A stretch of 64,000 nucleotides of DNA, from contig OX031071.1 in assembly GCA_943736015.1 (NCBI GenBank), positions 43,340,619 through 43,404,618 on the forward strand. The letters are read 5' to 3'. Under the pieces are notes generated by a model. It searched no databases and was not told where the DNA came from. It was given only the letters and a program-made list of their open reading frames with translations. A program made the position numbers and the translations under genes. The stretch comes from Tridacna crocea (lineage: Eukaryota > Mollusca > Bivalvia > Cardiida > Cardiidae). How positions within the stretch are numbered: position 1 is the stretch's first letter; every line of letters starts with the position of its first letter. This document shows, one piece after another, positions 9,603 to 20,046 of this stretch.

Positions 9603-11104
9603 AACGCTTGTCTTTCATTAATCCCGCGTAACCGAAATGTACGTTCAGCTTGTCGGCAAACATGAAAGCAAAATGATTGCCAACTCGTCAATATTGAGAA
9701 ACACCCTATTCCTTTGTTCGATAAAAATTTATATCGTGTAGTTACACAGATACAGGCCTTTGGTCCGCGTTCTTATAAAATCATGAATACGTCCGATGCA
9801 CTCTAGCACAGTAGGATCCTTCGTGTCAAGATAATTTCATCATTGTGTTATTCAGTTTCGGAAAAAAGTGTATAGTTGAAGGAAATTCTTTCGAGGAAAA
9901 CAAATGGGATATATAACGTTAAGATTTCAGTTCTAATAATGACGGAGGTAAGTGATTAATTCATTGCGATAAGCGTTTATTCTTTACCTGACAAAGAAAT
10001 TCCAGACTAAGTTGAAATATGAAAGCACTGATTCATGCAGATGACAAAATCAGGGTGGCCCAAATTAGCGACGAAATTTGTTCTTGATAGGGTAGAAACA
10101 TTGTGGTAAAATGAAAAAAATGCCAGTTTCCGGTTGCAATTTCCCCTCTCCTCTCGATGTTTTTAAAAGCTTGATTTTCAGAGTCGATTCAAGTGTGTGG
10201 TAAAGGGTTAAATATTTATGAATACTTGCTGAACGTTAAACAACGTGACAACCAAAAGAAGAAGTTAAAAAACTTTTCGCGTGTTAAAACGGTTACAGAT
10301 CATGTTATTGTCATTTTTGACACAGTAAAATCCGATCATACTCGTACATAAGGAAAGAAGCGATCAGACTCGAACCCAGGCTATACATTATACTGACCAG
10401 AACTACTTCGAAATGACACATATTGTGATTTCAACTGATTTACCTTTTTCTTTTCACGGGTCTCCGGAATCAAAATTCGGTCACGCCGACGCGTAACAAT
10501 AACCTAGTCATTAATCATAAAGTCAAGCACGATTTGATAAAAGAAAAATAATATTTGTTTGAAAGAGAAAAAATTGTTTAAACACTTGATGATTCAAAGG
10601 AATTTATTTCATTGAAATTTTACTTCTCACAAAGACAGAATAAGGTTGCCAACAGAGGAAAGTGGTCTATCAGCGATACGTCATTCAAAGAAGCTATCCG
10701 ATTGGTTAGTTCTGGGATCGTAAATTTACATGTACGATCCCACTGGTTAGTTGTTTATGCGTTGTGAAGTGGAAGTAGGTCCGAATGACGTCATGTTAGT
10801 AGCTTTCGATTGGCTTATAATATAGCTACGGTTTATTTGTTGCTGTAGCAACATGATTGTATCAATGAACTGATCCAAAGTATTTTGCATTTGTCAAAAA
10901 CGATGCTTTTTACGAATTCGATTTCATTCCTTCTAGAAGCTTGAAGTTTCTTCTCGCTGTTCTGATTAAATTTACAATGGTCTCGACATTATTTTGTTCT
11001 AATGTACTCGAGAAGTATCGAACTATTTGAAAAGCGTTTTGATAATACTGCTCAGAGGCATTTTCAGCAAGCTGCTGAGCGTTGACATATGAAGGCGAGA
11101 ATGA
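9603..11104. other. No gene; partial M1 and a possible regulatory cluster
   Basis: A right half of an M1 element spans about 10080-10211 ('GAAACATTGTGGTAAAATG', ending GTGTGGTAAAGGGTTAA). A CRE-like palindrome and CCAAT-type motifs at 10701-10825 are listed separately. The rest shows nothing I can name. Confidence 0.5.
10701..10825. promoter_or_regulatory. CRE palindrome with inverted CCAAT boxes (possible promoter)
   Basis: TGACGTCA is at 10786-10793. ATTGG (inverted CCAAT) is at 10701-10705 and 10809-10813, and TATAATATA follows at about 10816. A hairpin with 9-bp arms GGGATCGTA/TACGATCCC spans 10714-10741. No supporting downstream gene is visible, so a promoter role is weak inference. Confidence 0.25.
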
Positions 11105-11584
11105 AAATCTCGCCTTCTAAAAACAATGCAAATCATCAATAATTAAGAATCATGAAATTATAAAAAAAAAAAATTGGGTGGTATTCCCTTAACAGGTTAC
11201 GTAGCCTCTTAATCTATTTTTAGATTTCCCGCCAAAAATAAAAAAAGCATAGTGGGAATGTTGAGTGACTGGCACGTGACAAATGTCGCTTAGATTACAT
11301 AACATAACAAACATGTAATTATTTTTCATAATATCTTCTTCAGACGCTATGTATGAAGCTTTGTGTGTGTATGTAAATGAGCGAGTTGCTCATGTAAAAA
11401 TAGACCTTGTTTCCCTTCGGCGTCAATCTGGGCTGTAGTAAATCTCTAATTTCTCTCGTTGTCGGATGATTTTCGACTGCTGCGATTTTATGAATGAAAA
11501 TTATAAGGCTTTGGGAGTATAAGGATGATTTTCTTTTGTATTTTTGTAAATTTTTCGTCCAAAATTCTGAAGGGACACCTTTAA
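11105..11584 (+). mobile_element. M3 element, left-truncated copy
   Basis: It shares with 39855-40295 the blocks 'AAATCATCAATAATTAAGAATCAT', 'AGCCTCTTAATC', 'AGTGGGAATGTTGA', 'TCTCTAATTTCTCTCGTTGTCGGAT' and the right end 'CCAAAATTCTGAAGGGACACCTTTAA'. The right TTAA is at 11581-11584. Confidence 0.7.
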
Positions 11585-11695
11585 GCCTCGAAAAGCGAGG
11601 ACATTTGTCCACCATGGATTCGAAGCCTACCGATGCAATTGGAAGTTCAGCCATGCATTTGTTGGGGACTTCCATGTTTGTAAGATTAGTATGAA
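11585..11695 (+). repeat. SINE-B fragment
   Basis: Relative of the repeat at 1-150, with a mutated B box (GATTCGAAGCC) and the 'GTTCAGCCATGCATTTGTTGG' body. It starts right at the TTAA end of the M3 copy, suggesting M3 inserted into this SINE. Confidence 0.45.
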
Positions 11696-11700
11696 ATCAT

Positions 11701-12073
11701 TTAAGGTAGTGGACCCATAATACTTTTAGTGCAACATGGAATAAAATTTCTTGACCGTTGATAAAGACAGATTTATATAGATATTATTATTTTTGCACAG
11801 TTTTAACCGATCAGAAATTCTTTTGATGTCTATCTTGAAATTATTTTGTTGAAACTTTTCGTTAGTTTTCAGACAAGGGAGATAAGTATCATATCTCTTT
11901 GTAATGAGAATATAGTGGTTTTAGATTTATAAATGATAATTCTAGGAAGGACAAAAAGGAAAAAGTGGCTCGCTGAAAGTAGTACAGTAATACTCATTTT
12001 TAAAAATAGCAAATTTTGTAGGATAATATTACAGTGGAAATAGTTGTTTTCTATTACGGGTCCACTACGTTAA
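11701..12073. mobile_element. M4 MITE (373 bp) with TTAA flanks
   Basis: The left end is TTAAGGTAGTGGACCCATAAT and the right end reads ATTACGGGTCCACTACGTTAA, giving TIRs of about 15 bp flanked by TTAA. A second, truncated copy lies inverted at 20640-20826. The interior is AT-rich and non-coding. TTAA target choice fits piggyBac-type mobilisation (Kolobok is another TTAA superfamily). Confidence 0.75.
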
Positions 12074-12081
12074 ATGTCAGT

Positions 12082-12310
12082 TTAACCCTTTCCCAAACGA
12101 CAAACTTTTGGACAAGACCAAATTGAAAGTATTTGTAGAAAACAATTCAACTCTTGCTGAAAATATTATTTCTGTCTATGATAAGGTAGAAAACATTGTG
12201 GGAAAAGGAGAAAATGCTGGTTACCAGCATTTTCTCCTTTTCCCACAATATTTTCAAAAGGCTACTATTCCAGACCCGTAAAAACCAGGGATTGTTTGGG
12301 AAAGGGTTAA
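12082..12310. mobile_element. M1 MITE, full length (229 bp)
   Basis: TTAACCCTTTCCCAAACGAC at the left and GTTTGGGAAAGGGTTAA at the right. The central palindrome runs GGGAAAAGGAGAAAATGCTG / CAGCATTTTCTCCTTTTCCC with a GTTAC spacer. It lies 8 bp from M4. Short frames across it are not genes. Confidence 0.9.
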
Positions 12311-12393
12311 GAGCTTATAAGGTCATGTCATGGCGGTCATTGACACACCCTTACTTTATGTTTCCAGGCTTTCTCACATCAGTAGTGCTGCCG

Positions 12394-12672
12394 AGCCGCT
12401 GTAGCTCAGTCGGTAGTGTACAGGACTTGAGAATAAGGGGTCGTGAGTTCGATTCCGAACTCGACCAATTTCTTTCCAAAGATTGATGATAGTCATTGCT
12501 CTCTCACCACTGATCTCTGTTTCGACAATGCTTATACAGGAAAGCAGCCAGTGGCTTGGAAAGAATATTGTGTGGAGTACTGGTAACAGAATCTCCAGGA
12601 AAGCATTGATTGGTGCACTGGCCGCCGCGATATTACTGAAATAATGTCGAAAAAGGCTTTAAACACCATACA
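12394..12672 (+). repeat. SINE-C, tRNA-headed
   Basis: The head has an A box (TAGCTCAGTCGGTA) and a B box (GAGTTCGATTCC). The acceptor-stem positions do not pair, so it is a SINE head and not a tRNA gene. The 3' domain is 'GATATTACTGAAATAATGTCG' followed by 'GGCTTTAAACACCA', a degraded form of the GCGTTAAAC domain seen in SINE-E. Confidence 0.7.
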
Positions 12673-12833
12673 ATAAGTCAAACAATCACACTAGTACTGA
12701 CAACATTTTTCTAATTCCTGTCACTGTATGTTGAAAAATATGAATTTTATGGTATAAATCTGTGTATATATATACTACTCAAAATTTGCTAGGGATCACC
12801 CTAAAAGATTCACCCTAAATATATATGTGGCAG

Positions 12834-13295
12834 CAGGCCCGTAGGAAGCAATTTTGGACTGGGGGGGGCCAACATCATTTTAGAATCGGCTTGTCCTGAT
12901 TTTACATATATTGTGTTTTGTTATGCAGTGAGAAATAACCCATCTACTAATAATAATGATCGAAAAAGAAGGAAATGTGTTCAACAATGTGGTGAATTAT
13001 GAGATTTGGAGAAAAAAAAAATAAAGCAGAGAATCAGACGGAATAAAATGTGACGTCAGAAATTCTTTGGTGTCTGTCAGATAACAAAAGTAAAGGAAAA
13101 ATTTCCATGGCTTGCCGCCGTTTGTTTAGAACTTTTAAATCGTTCGGAATTTTCTATTATTTCATCCTCTTTATGCAGGATGATTGTCTAGCAATATTCA
13201 GCGAAATGCTGAGATAGTCATTTTATTGATGATCAAATTATTGGGGGGGGGGGGGCCCGCCCCCCCCCTGGCCTCCCCCTGTTCCTACGGCCCTG
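12834..13295. mobile_element. hAT-like MITE with G-rich TIRs
   Basis: Left CAGGCCCGTAGGAA..TGGGGGGGGCC pairs with right GGCCTCCCCCTGTTCCTACGGCCCTG. Direct 'TGGCAG' is present just outside both ends, but an exact 8-bp duplication cannot be confirmed. TIRs of the form CAGGGSCGTAG with runs of G are common in hAT-type MITEs. The interior is non-coding. Flanking sequences at 12673-12760 and 13460-13535 are diverged direct repeats of each other ('AAGTCAAACAATCACAC.AGTACTG'). Confidence 0.6.
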
Positions 13296-13389
13296 CTGGC
13301 AGGTAGCATGTATGGTTTAACAATATTTTACATCGCCACACTGATCAATAAAATGACCTGTGGAAATGAATCTTTAAGCTTTTACCTCA

Positions 13390-13460
13390 CAATGCCGACT
13401 GTTAAAGACACTGAGAAAGAAGCCTTTGGAAAACATTGTTGGAAAAGGAGAAAAAGCTGG
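13390..13460. mobile_element. M1 MITE, left half only
   Basis: 'AGCCTTTGGAAAACATTG' and 'GGAAAAGGAGAAAAAGCTGG' match the left arm of the M1 palindrome; the right arm is missing. Confidence 0.55.
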
Positions 13461-13525
13461 ATAAGTCAAACAATCACACCAGTACTGAAAACATTTTTTT
13501 TCTAATTCCTGTCATCGTATGTGGA

Positions 13526-13528
<3 letters not shown>

Positions 13529-13565
<37 letters not shown>
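13529..13565. repeat. (AT)n microsatellite
   Basis: About 18 uninterrupted AT units. Confidence 0.95.
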
Positions 13566-13567
<2 letters not shown>

Positions 13568-14270
13568 AACAGGAATATCTATATAAGGCCGTTCTTTCTG
13601 GTAACTTTCCTTCCTGAATATTGCAACCTCCGATCCCTCGCCGATTCGGAGATAAAGACCGATGGAAATATAAGACTTCCCGTGAGCAGACGACAGAAAT
13701 TAACCGACAAAAAAAAAGGGGGGGGTAGATCTAGGTTCAGACTTAGTAGACTAAATAAAGTTAAAAAAATTGATTTTAATGCATAAATATCTATAATCTA
13801 GCTTTACTACTCTAGATCTATTGTAATTGGAAAGTTCCGATTACGTTATTTTAAAACAATATTAAAGATTTCTCAGATAATTAGAGTCCAGTGTTGTCAT
13901 TTACATTTCAATTCTCTCCTTTCTGTTGTCTGATCCCAGTCCGGTACGTGGCTGTGTCCAGTTGTCCTTATCCTAGATCTGTTGTTTAAATGTTAGATAA
14001 ATATACTTTAATTGTATAGAGAAAATTCGTTAAACTAAAGAAAAACTAGAAATTTCGTGGCAGAACTAAAAAGACGGAGTTTTGATGCATTAAGGCTGAA
14101 ATCTAGAGTGAAAAAGCTAGCGTTCCTTGTGCGCTTTCCCTTTTGTAATACCGCGCCCTTGAACACTTCAAAACTTCCAAATGCGTACACAGGCATTGAG
14201 TGACCAATCACAACATAGGCTCCTACAGAGTCTATATTAAGCTTGTCCAATGGTTCCGCTTTCGGTTTAC
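13566..14270. other. No gene seen
   Basis: Unassigned sequence with a G-run and A-run near 13707-13727. Short frames have no family resemblance. Confidence 0.5.
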
Positions 14271-14578
14271 CAGCCGATATAGCTCAGTAGGTAGAGCGTA
14301 GGACTTGTGAACACAATGTCCTACAGGTTGTGGGTTCGAATCCCCGGCTGGCCAACTAAAAATTACTAATAGTCTTTCGGATGAGACGTTAAACCGAGGT
14401 CCCGTGTGACGGTGCTACACACCGAGCACGTTAAAGAACCAGGCGGAATTCTCAGTAGTTTCGTCCTGTATCCTTGCACTATCACCCGTAACAACTAACC
14501 GTCTTCTGGGGGCGTCGCTCAGATGGGCAACCGGTAGCGACGATAAATAAACGAAAATAATCAATCAATCAATCAATC
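14271..14578 (+). repeat. SINE-A, essentially full length
   Basis: The head 'GCCGATATAGCTCAGTAGG' (A box) and 'GGGTTCGAATCCCCGGCTGG' (B box) is followed by a conserved body 'AGTCTTTCGGATGAGACG', 'CGAGGTCCCGTGTGACGG', 'GAGCACGTTAAAGAACCAGG', 'AGTTTCGTCCTGTATCC'. The 3' part is 'GGGGGCGTCGCTCAGATGGG' and 'GACGATAAATAAACG', ending in (AATC)n. It is the reference copy for all other SINE-A entries. The body contains GACGTTAA, a TTAA site used by M3 in other copies. Confidence 0.85.
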
Positions 14579-15189
14579 CGCTTTCGGAAAAATCCGAAAG
14601 ATGTGTAAGTCCGCCGAACAAAATCTAGTCCATGTTCGGATAGCAGAATGTTCCTTTCGGATTTTTAAAAGTGAATAAAACTGGCAGAGCGCTAGACCTC
14701 AAATATTCTAGTCACTCGTAAATACTTAGATAAAGTTATTGTAACATATCTTTTAGTACAAGGGAGGGTAATTCTACCTTAAAAGTAAATTTCACAAGAG
14801 ACAAGTAGTTCCGAAGCACCGGATGGCCTTACGACCAAAAATCTATATAATTTTTACAAACATGAGCAGGTCAAATGCCATTGATTGCAAGAAATAATCC
14901 ATAAAAGTAAGTTATCAATTCCTAGAGTCAATTTGATTGCATAAAATGCATTTCATGCGCTTTTCAGGCGTATGGAATGACTTATGTGCAATTGTAATGG
15001 GTTTCCATGACCTGTCAAATCTGAAGTTAACAATGCGAGTCCCTCCAATGACCAACTTTAAACAAGGTAAAAGAATAATTTATCGACTTCTAATGGTTAT
15101 GTATCTTCTGAGAAACATGACATGTGATCATAGAATCTTTATACATGTTTTCTGACTAGCAGTGGTCATAGGTGTACCTCACATTACAC
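14579..15189. other. Unassigned region with one exon-like segment
   Basis: Bases 14968-15066 look like a 99-nt internal exon: acceptor CTTTTCAG, an open frame reading 'VWNDLCAIVMGFHDLSNLKL', and donor AAG|GTAAAA. I do not recognise the peptide. The remainder shows nothing. Confidence 0.3.
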
Positions 15190-16011
15190 TACAGTCGATT
15201 AGGCAGTAGCGGATCTTGGGGTATAGCGGATAGGCCGTTGATTTTTTACCTATAAACAATTCTGTGAGTATGTTACAGATAATATCTATGTGCCATCGAA
15301 AAGAGTGATATTTCCACGATATATTTCATGATGTTTGTTCAAATTTACCATTTTCACGGTATTTTTATCGCACTAAAATCAAAACGAGGCAACCGGAAGT
15401 TTAATTTTTCAAGGAAGAAAAAAATACAGCAGACGACTTCTCTAATCTAATTTTCAGGTATGTAAAGTCTAATTTACAATTTTTTTGTATGATATGTTGT
15501 ATAAATATGTATAATTTTACTACAAAGAATAAGAAATTTATGTGTAAAAGTATGATATCAAAAACTGACCTTAAAATAAAGTAGGCGATTCGGTCAGTAG
15601 CGGATCGGCCATGCGAGACGATATAAACTTATCACTTGGAGGGACGAATGAGGGGAGCTTCTCAAAATCAATGATGACTGTCAGACTGATGTCAAATGCG
15701 AATTGAATTTGATCTATTACTACGTGATTGATCAATTGCATGGTCTTTAATGCCGTTTTCGGTCTAGTTTCAGTTGATAACCCATTTATTTTTGGCAGAT
15801 ATCCATCAAAATATTTTTACACAATTATGCCGCTTTTTCAACAAACAACATTTAATATGAAACTGATGCATAAATTGTAATATGATCTACTTCAGAAACA
15901 GACTTTTAAAAAAAAAATAAACATTGAATGAATAATTGAAACTGGTAAGAGCTCAGACAAGATTAGTTTGATAAAATTGAGCATCATTTAATGAGCATTG
16001 TCTTGTTTCAG

Positions 16012-16525
16012 GTACTAATGACTGGACTAGAACCATCAGGTATTTGTCTTCATCACAACAGACAAAAATCTACGAGTTCTGTATGCAGTGGCTGTGAAAC
16101 CATCATAATAGAAAACTCTGTAATTAAAGGCTACCATGCGTTTAAAATAAGGCCTCCACATACTGAACCAAAAACCAGGTTACAAGTGCACAGAGAGTAC
16201 ACCAATATTAATGATAGAGATGCTTGTCTGGTATGGATTCCAGAATTCTCAACTTTTGATGAGACTCTACATAGCATGGTAACAGATTATAAAAGAAATC
16301 GGATGCTTTCTGATGTGGCAGGTTTAGCAATAGGTCGATCATGTGGCGCGTATTTTGGCAAGTTGATTTCGTGATTTATTGGATACTGGAGAAGATATAT
16401 ATGCTACTGCCATGGGTGATCCTATGCAAAGTTTTCCTCCATGGGCAGCCCTGTCTGAGAAAGGTGGTGGTGCAGTAATACGATGCTCATATACAATTAC
16501 AGGAAAAATGTACCTAAAACATTAG
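16012..16525 (+). pseudogene. Frameshifted gene fragment, possibly HIRAN-like
   Basis: A splice-acceptor-like TTGTCTTGTTTCAG ends at 16011. The downstream frame reads to a stop at 16372-16374 with 'VCSGCETIIIENSVIKGYHA', 'NINDRDACLVW' and 'VAGLAIGR'. That order (a GYH strand, N..DRxA, then a GR motif) is reminiscent of HIRAN domains. Shifting frame at about 16370 restores 'DLLDTGEDIYATAMGDPMQS', 'FPPW' and 'GGGAVIRCSYTI', ending with TAG at 16523-16525. One frameshift therefore separates two parts of a single protein. Proteins combining these blocks are, from memory, found in invertebrate transposon-associated uncharacterised genes; I cannot verify that here. A second frame is also open over the first ~80 nt. 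It ends 5 bp before an M1 insertion. Confidence 0.45.
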
Positions 16526-16530
16526 ACTTG

Positions 16531-16759
16531 TTAACCCTTTACCCCATAAGGCATTTCTATGGTATCTCTAACTGACCCTAAATAACAGCAAGGATGAAGC
16601 TGTTTCTTATGCATATATGACACCTTTCGATAGGATAGAAAACATTGTGGCAAAAGGTGAAATTGCTCGTCACGAGCAATTTCACCTTTTGCCACAATGT
16701 TTTCCAAAGGCTCCTACAAGCAATGAGTAGAAATGAGTATCTATGGAGTAAAGGGTTAA
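16531..16759. mobile_element. M1-related MITE (229 bp), divergent subfamily
   Basis: Ends TTAACCCTTTACCCCATAAG and GGAGTAAAGGGTTAA. The central palindrome GGCAAAAGGTGAAATTGCTCG/CGAGCAATTTCACCTTTTGCC is perfect. Length is identical to the main subfamily although the arms differ in sequence. Confidence 0.85.
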
Positions 16760-16897
16760 ATAAGACCATGTCAACTATACCAGAAGGTAGTGTAATGTAA
16801 ATTAAGGTTAACCTTTAGAAACTACATATCAGACATTTTCAGCCTAGAGATATGAACCAATCAATAGCAATTTCATAATTTCTGGTGTTTACATGCG

Positions 16898-16985
16898 GTG
16901 TTTCAGCAAAGTGAACAGTGTAGATCAAAGATCAGGCTACACATTTTGTACAGCCTGATCTTTATCTGCACTGTCCGCAAGGGCA
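16898..16985. mobile_element. M2 hairpin
   Basis: 'GAACAGTGTAGATCAAAGATC' pairs with 'GATCTTTATCTGCACTGTCC' around CAGGCTACACATTTTGTACAGCCTG. Same hairpin type as 39465-39530. Confidence 0.7.
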
Positions 16986-17097
16986 ACTATGGTTGTGAAA
17001 GGACCTGTAAGGACTGTACCTTGGAATCCTCTGGACATGTATACAAAGCTATTAATGTACATCTTATCATCACATTTATTTTTGTAAACTCTTTACG

Positions 17098-17420
17098 ACA
17101 TGATCCTGAGTTTTAATGACACAGTGGCTTTCAAAAAAAAATGTTGGAAAAGAGAAAATGTTATTAACCAGAATTTTCTCCTTTTTCCACAATGTTTCTA
17201 GTATTTAACCTTCTGCCACACCATCACAAGTTTTAACGACCCCGAGGAAACAGCATTTTGAAAACATTGTTGGAAATTAAGAAAATGCTGGTAACCAGCA
17301 TTTTCTCACAATGTTTTCTACCCCATCACTGACTAATCGTACCACCCAATTAATATTTGATTTGTCATCTGTAAAATGTTTTCAATTTGGACCAGTCTAA
17401 TTAAGAGACCGAGATGTTCT
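17098..17420. mobile_element. Two decayed M1 MITEs in tandem
   Basis: The first (about 17098-17207) has 'GTTGGAAAAGAGAAAATG' and 'CATTTTCTCC'-type arms. The second (about 17204-17415) has a shortened palindrome 'GAAAATGCTGGTAACCAGCATTTTC' and the right arm 'TTTGTCATCTGTAAAATG'. They share boundary TTAAC sequences with the next copy. Confidence 0.6.
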
Positions 17421-17651
17421 TTAACCTATTACCACACAACCCCTACTTTTGACGCCCCCGAGAAAGAAGCCTTTAGAAAACATTGGGGAAAAAGGAGAAC
17501 ATGCTGGTAACCAGCATTTTCTCCTTTTCCCACAATGTTTTCTATCCTTTACAAAACAAATTTCAATTTTTTAAATCACTTTTATTTTGTTGTTTGCATA
17601 TGTTTTCGATTTGGACAAGCTAAAAATTTTGTCGTTTGGTAATGAGTTAAT
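17421..17651. mobile_element. M1 MITE, nearly complete (231 bp)
   Basis: Ends TTAACCTATTACCACACAAC and GTTTGGTAATGAGTTAA. The palindrome is GGGGAAAAAGGAGAACATGC / GCATTTTCTCCTTTTCCC. Third of three consecutive M1 copies. Confidence 0.75.
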
Positions 17652-19829
17652 ACTGATATATCCATCTGTAACTTTATTTCAAATCTTTTGATTCACCTGT
17701 CAGCATATCACTTTTGACTTGTCCTTACTATTTTAAAGTTCTTCCTAATTGCATGAGGTGATATCATTAAACAGTAATCTGTTGCAGTTTACCACTTTTG
17801 GTCTTTAATATGTGTTTCATGACTCCCATCCCAACAAAAAATAAAAAAAACCTCCCATGCAAGTTGATTCAACTGTCCAATATCAGAAATTATTTTGGCC
17901 AGCTTCTGAATCAAACTCTGTATCCATGTGGCGATAAAATGGACGTTGCTCAGTGGCGAAGTGTTGGACCTGGAGGCTCCAGATTTAAGCCTCATTGTAG
18001 GCACTTGGTTTTTCATGGCTGAAAGACACTTAATGTTGAAATTGGCGAAAAACATCATTCGACCCATCATTCAATATCCTTGTGATGATATCTGGCAAGA
18101 ACAACTTCTGTTTTGTAGATTTACAGCAATTGAAAGCTTTCGGAGTGGTTTGAGATTATCCCTCAATCCCTCATTCCAAACTATCCGTTACTACCCAAAG
18201 GTATCCGTTATTGACCTAATTAGAGTGGTCGAAAAAGAAGATACTGTGTATCGCAAAACGATTTCTCATAAAAAAATGTGGACTATTTTCGAAAGATCAC
18301 ATATTTTGCTATCGATTGTTATCATTTATAATCCCATATCTGATTAATTAAAAACGCATGCATCGATAATTTCGTTAGCGATCCGCTACTGCCTAATCGA
18401 CTGTACCAGTAAACATACCCTGTGTAGATATGTATCTAGTTTACATTCCAAGGCATCATTCTGATGCACGTCATTTGCCCCAAAATATAAAGACTTCCTA
18501 CAGTTTCATCCCAATTTTAACTAACTAGTATAATTTACTTCCGGGTAATGAAATCGATTCAGGGTTACATATTAGCAATGTACTTTACCTTTCAAGGCTA
18601 TAATCTGATGGATTAACTATGTCCAAATCACGTAATCACTTCTAACTCGTTTGTTATAATTGACAGGAAAATAATCTAGCGGCAGGACTCGGTAAGAACT
18701 TCGTACAACAGGAGGACGGCATCCATTGTTGACATTCATTAACAGAGGGCGTATCATGGAAATACCGATATGGACCGGAACAAACAGGGACGTACCGGAA
18801 TGGACCGGTATAGAGGTAAGATACTATGAAAAATGTTACAACATGAAATGAATGGAAAAAAAAAACTATCTTTTCTAGGAGTAAGGAAAAGGTGGAATAT
18901 ATGAACAGGCCCTACTTAAAAGGCGGTTCTATGAATTTGAAAAAAAAAAAAAAAAACGGGAACGACGGGAAGGGACCAAATTTATATCAGAAGTATCAAA
19001 TATCGCAAATTTGAATCATCAAAATGAACCAGAACTAAATTTAATGGAAAATCCGATATGGACCTGCAAGGACCCTCAAAGGCCCTCGACTTAGGAACCA
19101 AGAAAATCGAGAACCGGCATAACTAATCAGAAACATTAAATATCATGAATGACTCATTTCGACAGCCGGTCATTTGGACACCCGGTCAATTCGACACTTT
19201 TTGGTCATTTCGACCCCCGGTGAATTTTTTTTGCAAAGTTTGGTCGTTTCGACACCCGATTTTTTTCCGAGTGTTATTTATAGATGAGATAACAAAATAA
19301 AACTACTTTAAATGTTTACTTTGTCGGATTTCAGTTTTTTTTTTAATGAGCGTGATTAAAAAATGTGTTTTTGTATTGTTTTACATGTATATCGATTCAA
19401 ATAATGGACAAAAGTAATCGGCAATGTCGAATTCGAAAGCGGAATGTCATTGCTTTTGCCGTTACATGTATATCCCATTACCTAGATAAACTTATCTGTT
19501 TTTTAATGTTCTATTCTTGGTATTGATTGATTGATTGATTGATCGATTGGTTTGTGGCCGACAGCACAACAGTCCATGCTTTCCTAGACAGTTTAAATGC
19601 TGTTTTTATCAATGTTCTGCTTTCTGTATCCATTTTTTTGCTGCAACCAGTGCACCTATCTATGTCGTTCTAAAGATCATTTTACCAGTGCTCCGCCAAA
19701 CTTTTATACTTAAAAAAATGCAATGGTCAGAGTCTGACAGAGTCTAAATATCTGATATCTGACTTTGACTTCTTTTTCATCATAATTCCAGTTATTTGGA
19801 GGCGACCCTTACACAAATCTGTGCTTTTC

Positions 19830-20046
19830 TTAACCCTTTACAAGACGACAAAAGGTTAGCTTTGTCCAGATAGAAAGTACTTGCAGACGACAATTTCAGT
19901 TTGACTCAAAATGTACCTTGTTCTTTGAAAAGGTAGAAAACATTATTAGTTGCTGGTTATCAGCATTTTCTCCTTTTCCCGCAATGATTTCAAAATGCTT
20001 TTTCCCCGCCGTTGTTAAAAGTCAGTATTGTGTGGTAAAGAGTTGA
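19830..20046. mobile_element. M1 MITE with mutated right end
   Basis: Starts TTAACCCTTTACAAGACGAC and ends GTGTGGTAAAGAGTTGA. One palindrome arm is partly deleted ('GAAAACATTATTAGTTGCTGG'). The mirror copy at 49987-50203 has the same length and the same lesion, so the insertion and deletion predate the inverted duplication. Confidence 0.8.

Larger units (their letters stand above)
15192..18403. mobile_element. DNA transposon, 3.2 kb, 24-bp perfect TIRs, TA target duplication
   Basis: The left end CAGTCGATTAGGCAGTAGC.. (15192-15215) is an exact inverted match to 18380-18403 over 24 bp, and TA flanks both (15190-15191, 18404-18405). Subterminal relatives of the TIR occur inside ('CAGTAGCGGATCGGCC' near 15596; 'ATCCGTTACTACCC' and 'TATCCGTTATTGACC' at 18182-18215). 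The interior carries the HIRAN-like fragment at 16012-16525 plus several M1/M2 insertions. A minus-strand frame at 17789-18070 is open for 93 residues but is not recognised. No transposase catalytic motif was found, so the copy is probably non-autonomous; superfamily unassigned (TA duplication fits Tc1/mariner among others). Confidence 0.7.

Noticed and set aside
12394-12470. Possible tRNA gene (good A and B boxes)
   Set aside because: The acceptor ends do not pair, the anticodon stem is poor, and a SINE 3' domain follows.
14271-14355. Possible tRNA gene at the SINE-A head
   Set aside because: The head is repeated at many loci with the same non-tRNA body and an (AATC)n tail, which is SINE structure.
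17789-18070. 93-codon minus-strand frame inside the 15.2-18.4 kb transposon
   Set aside because: No recognisable transposase or domain motif; kept only as a remark in the transposon entry.
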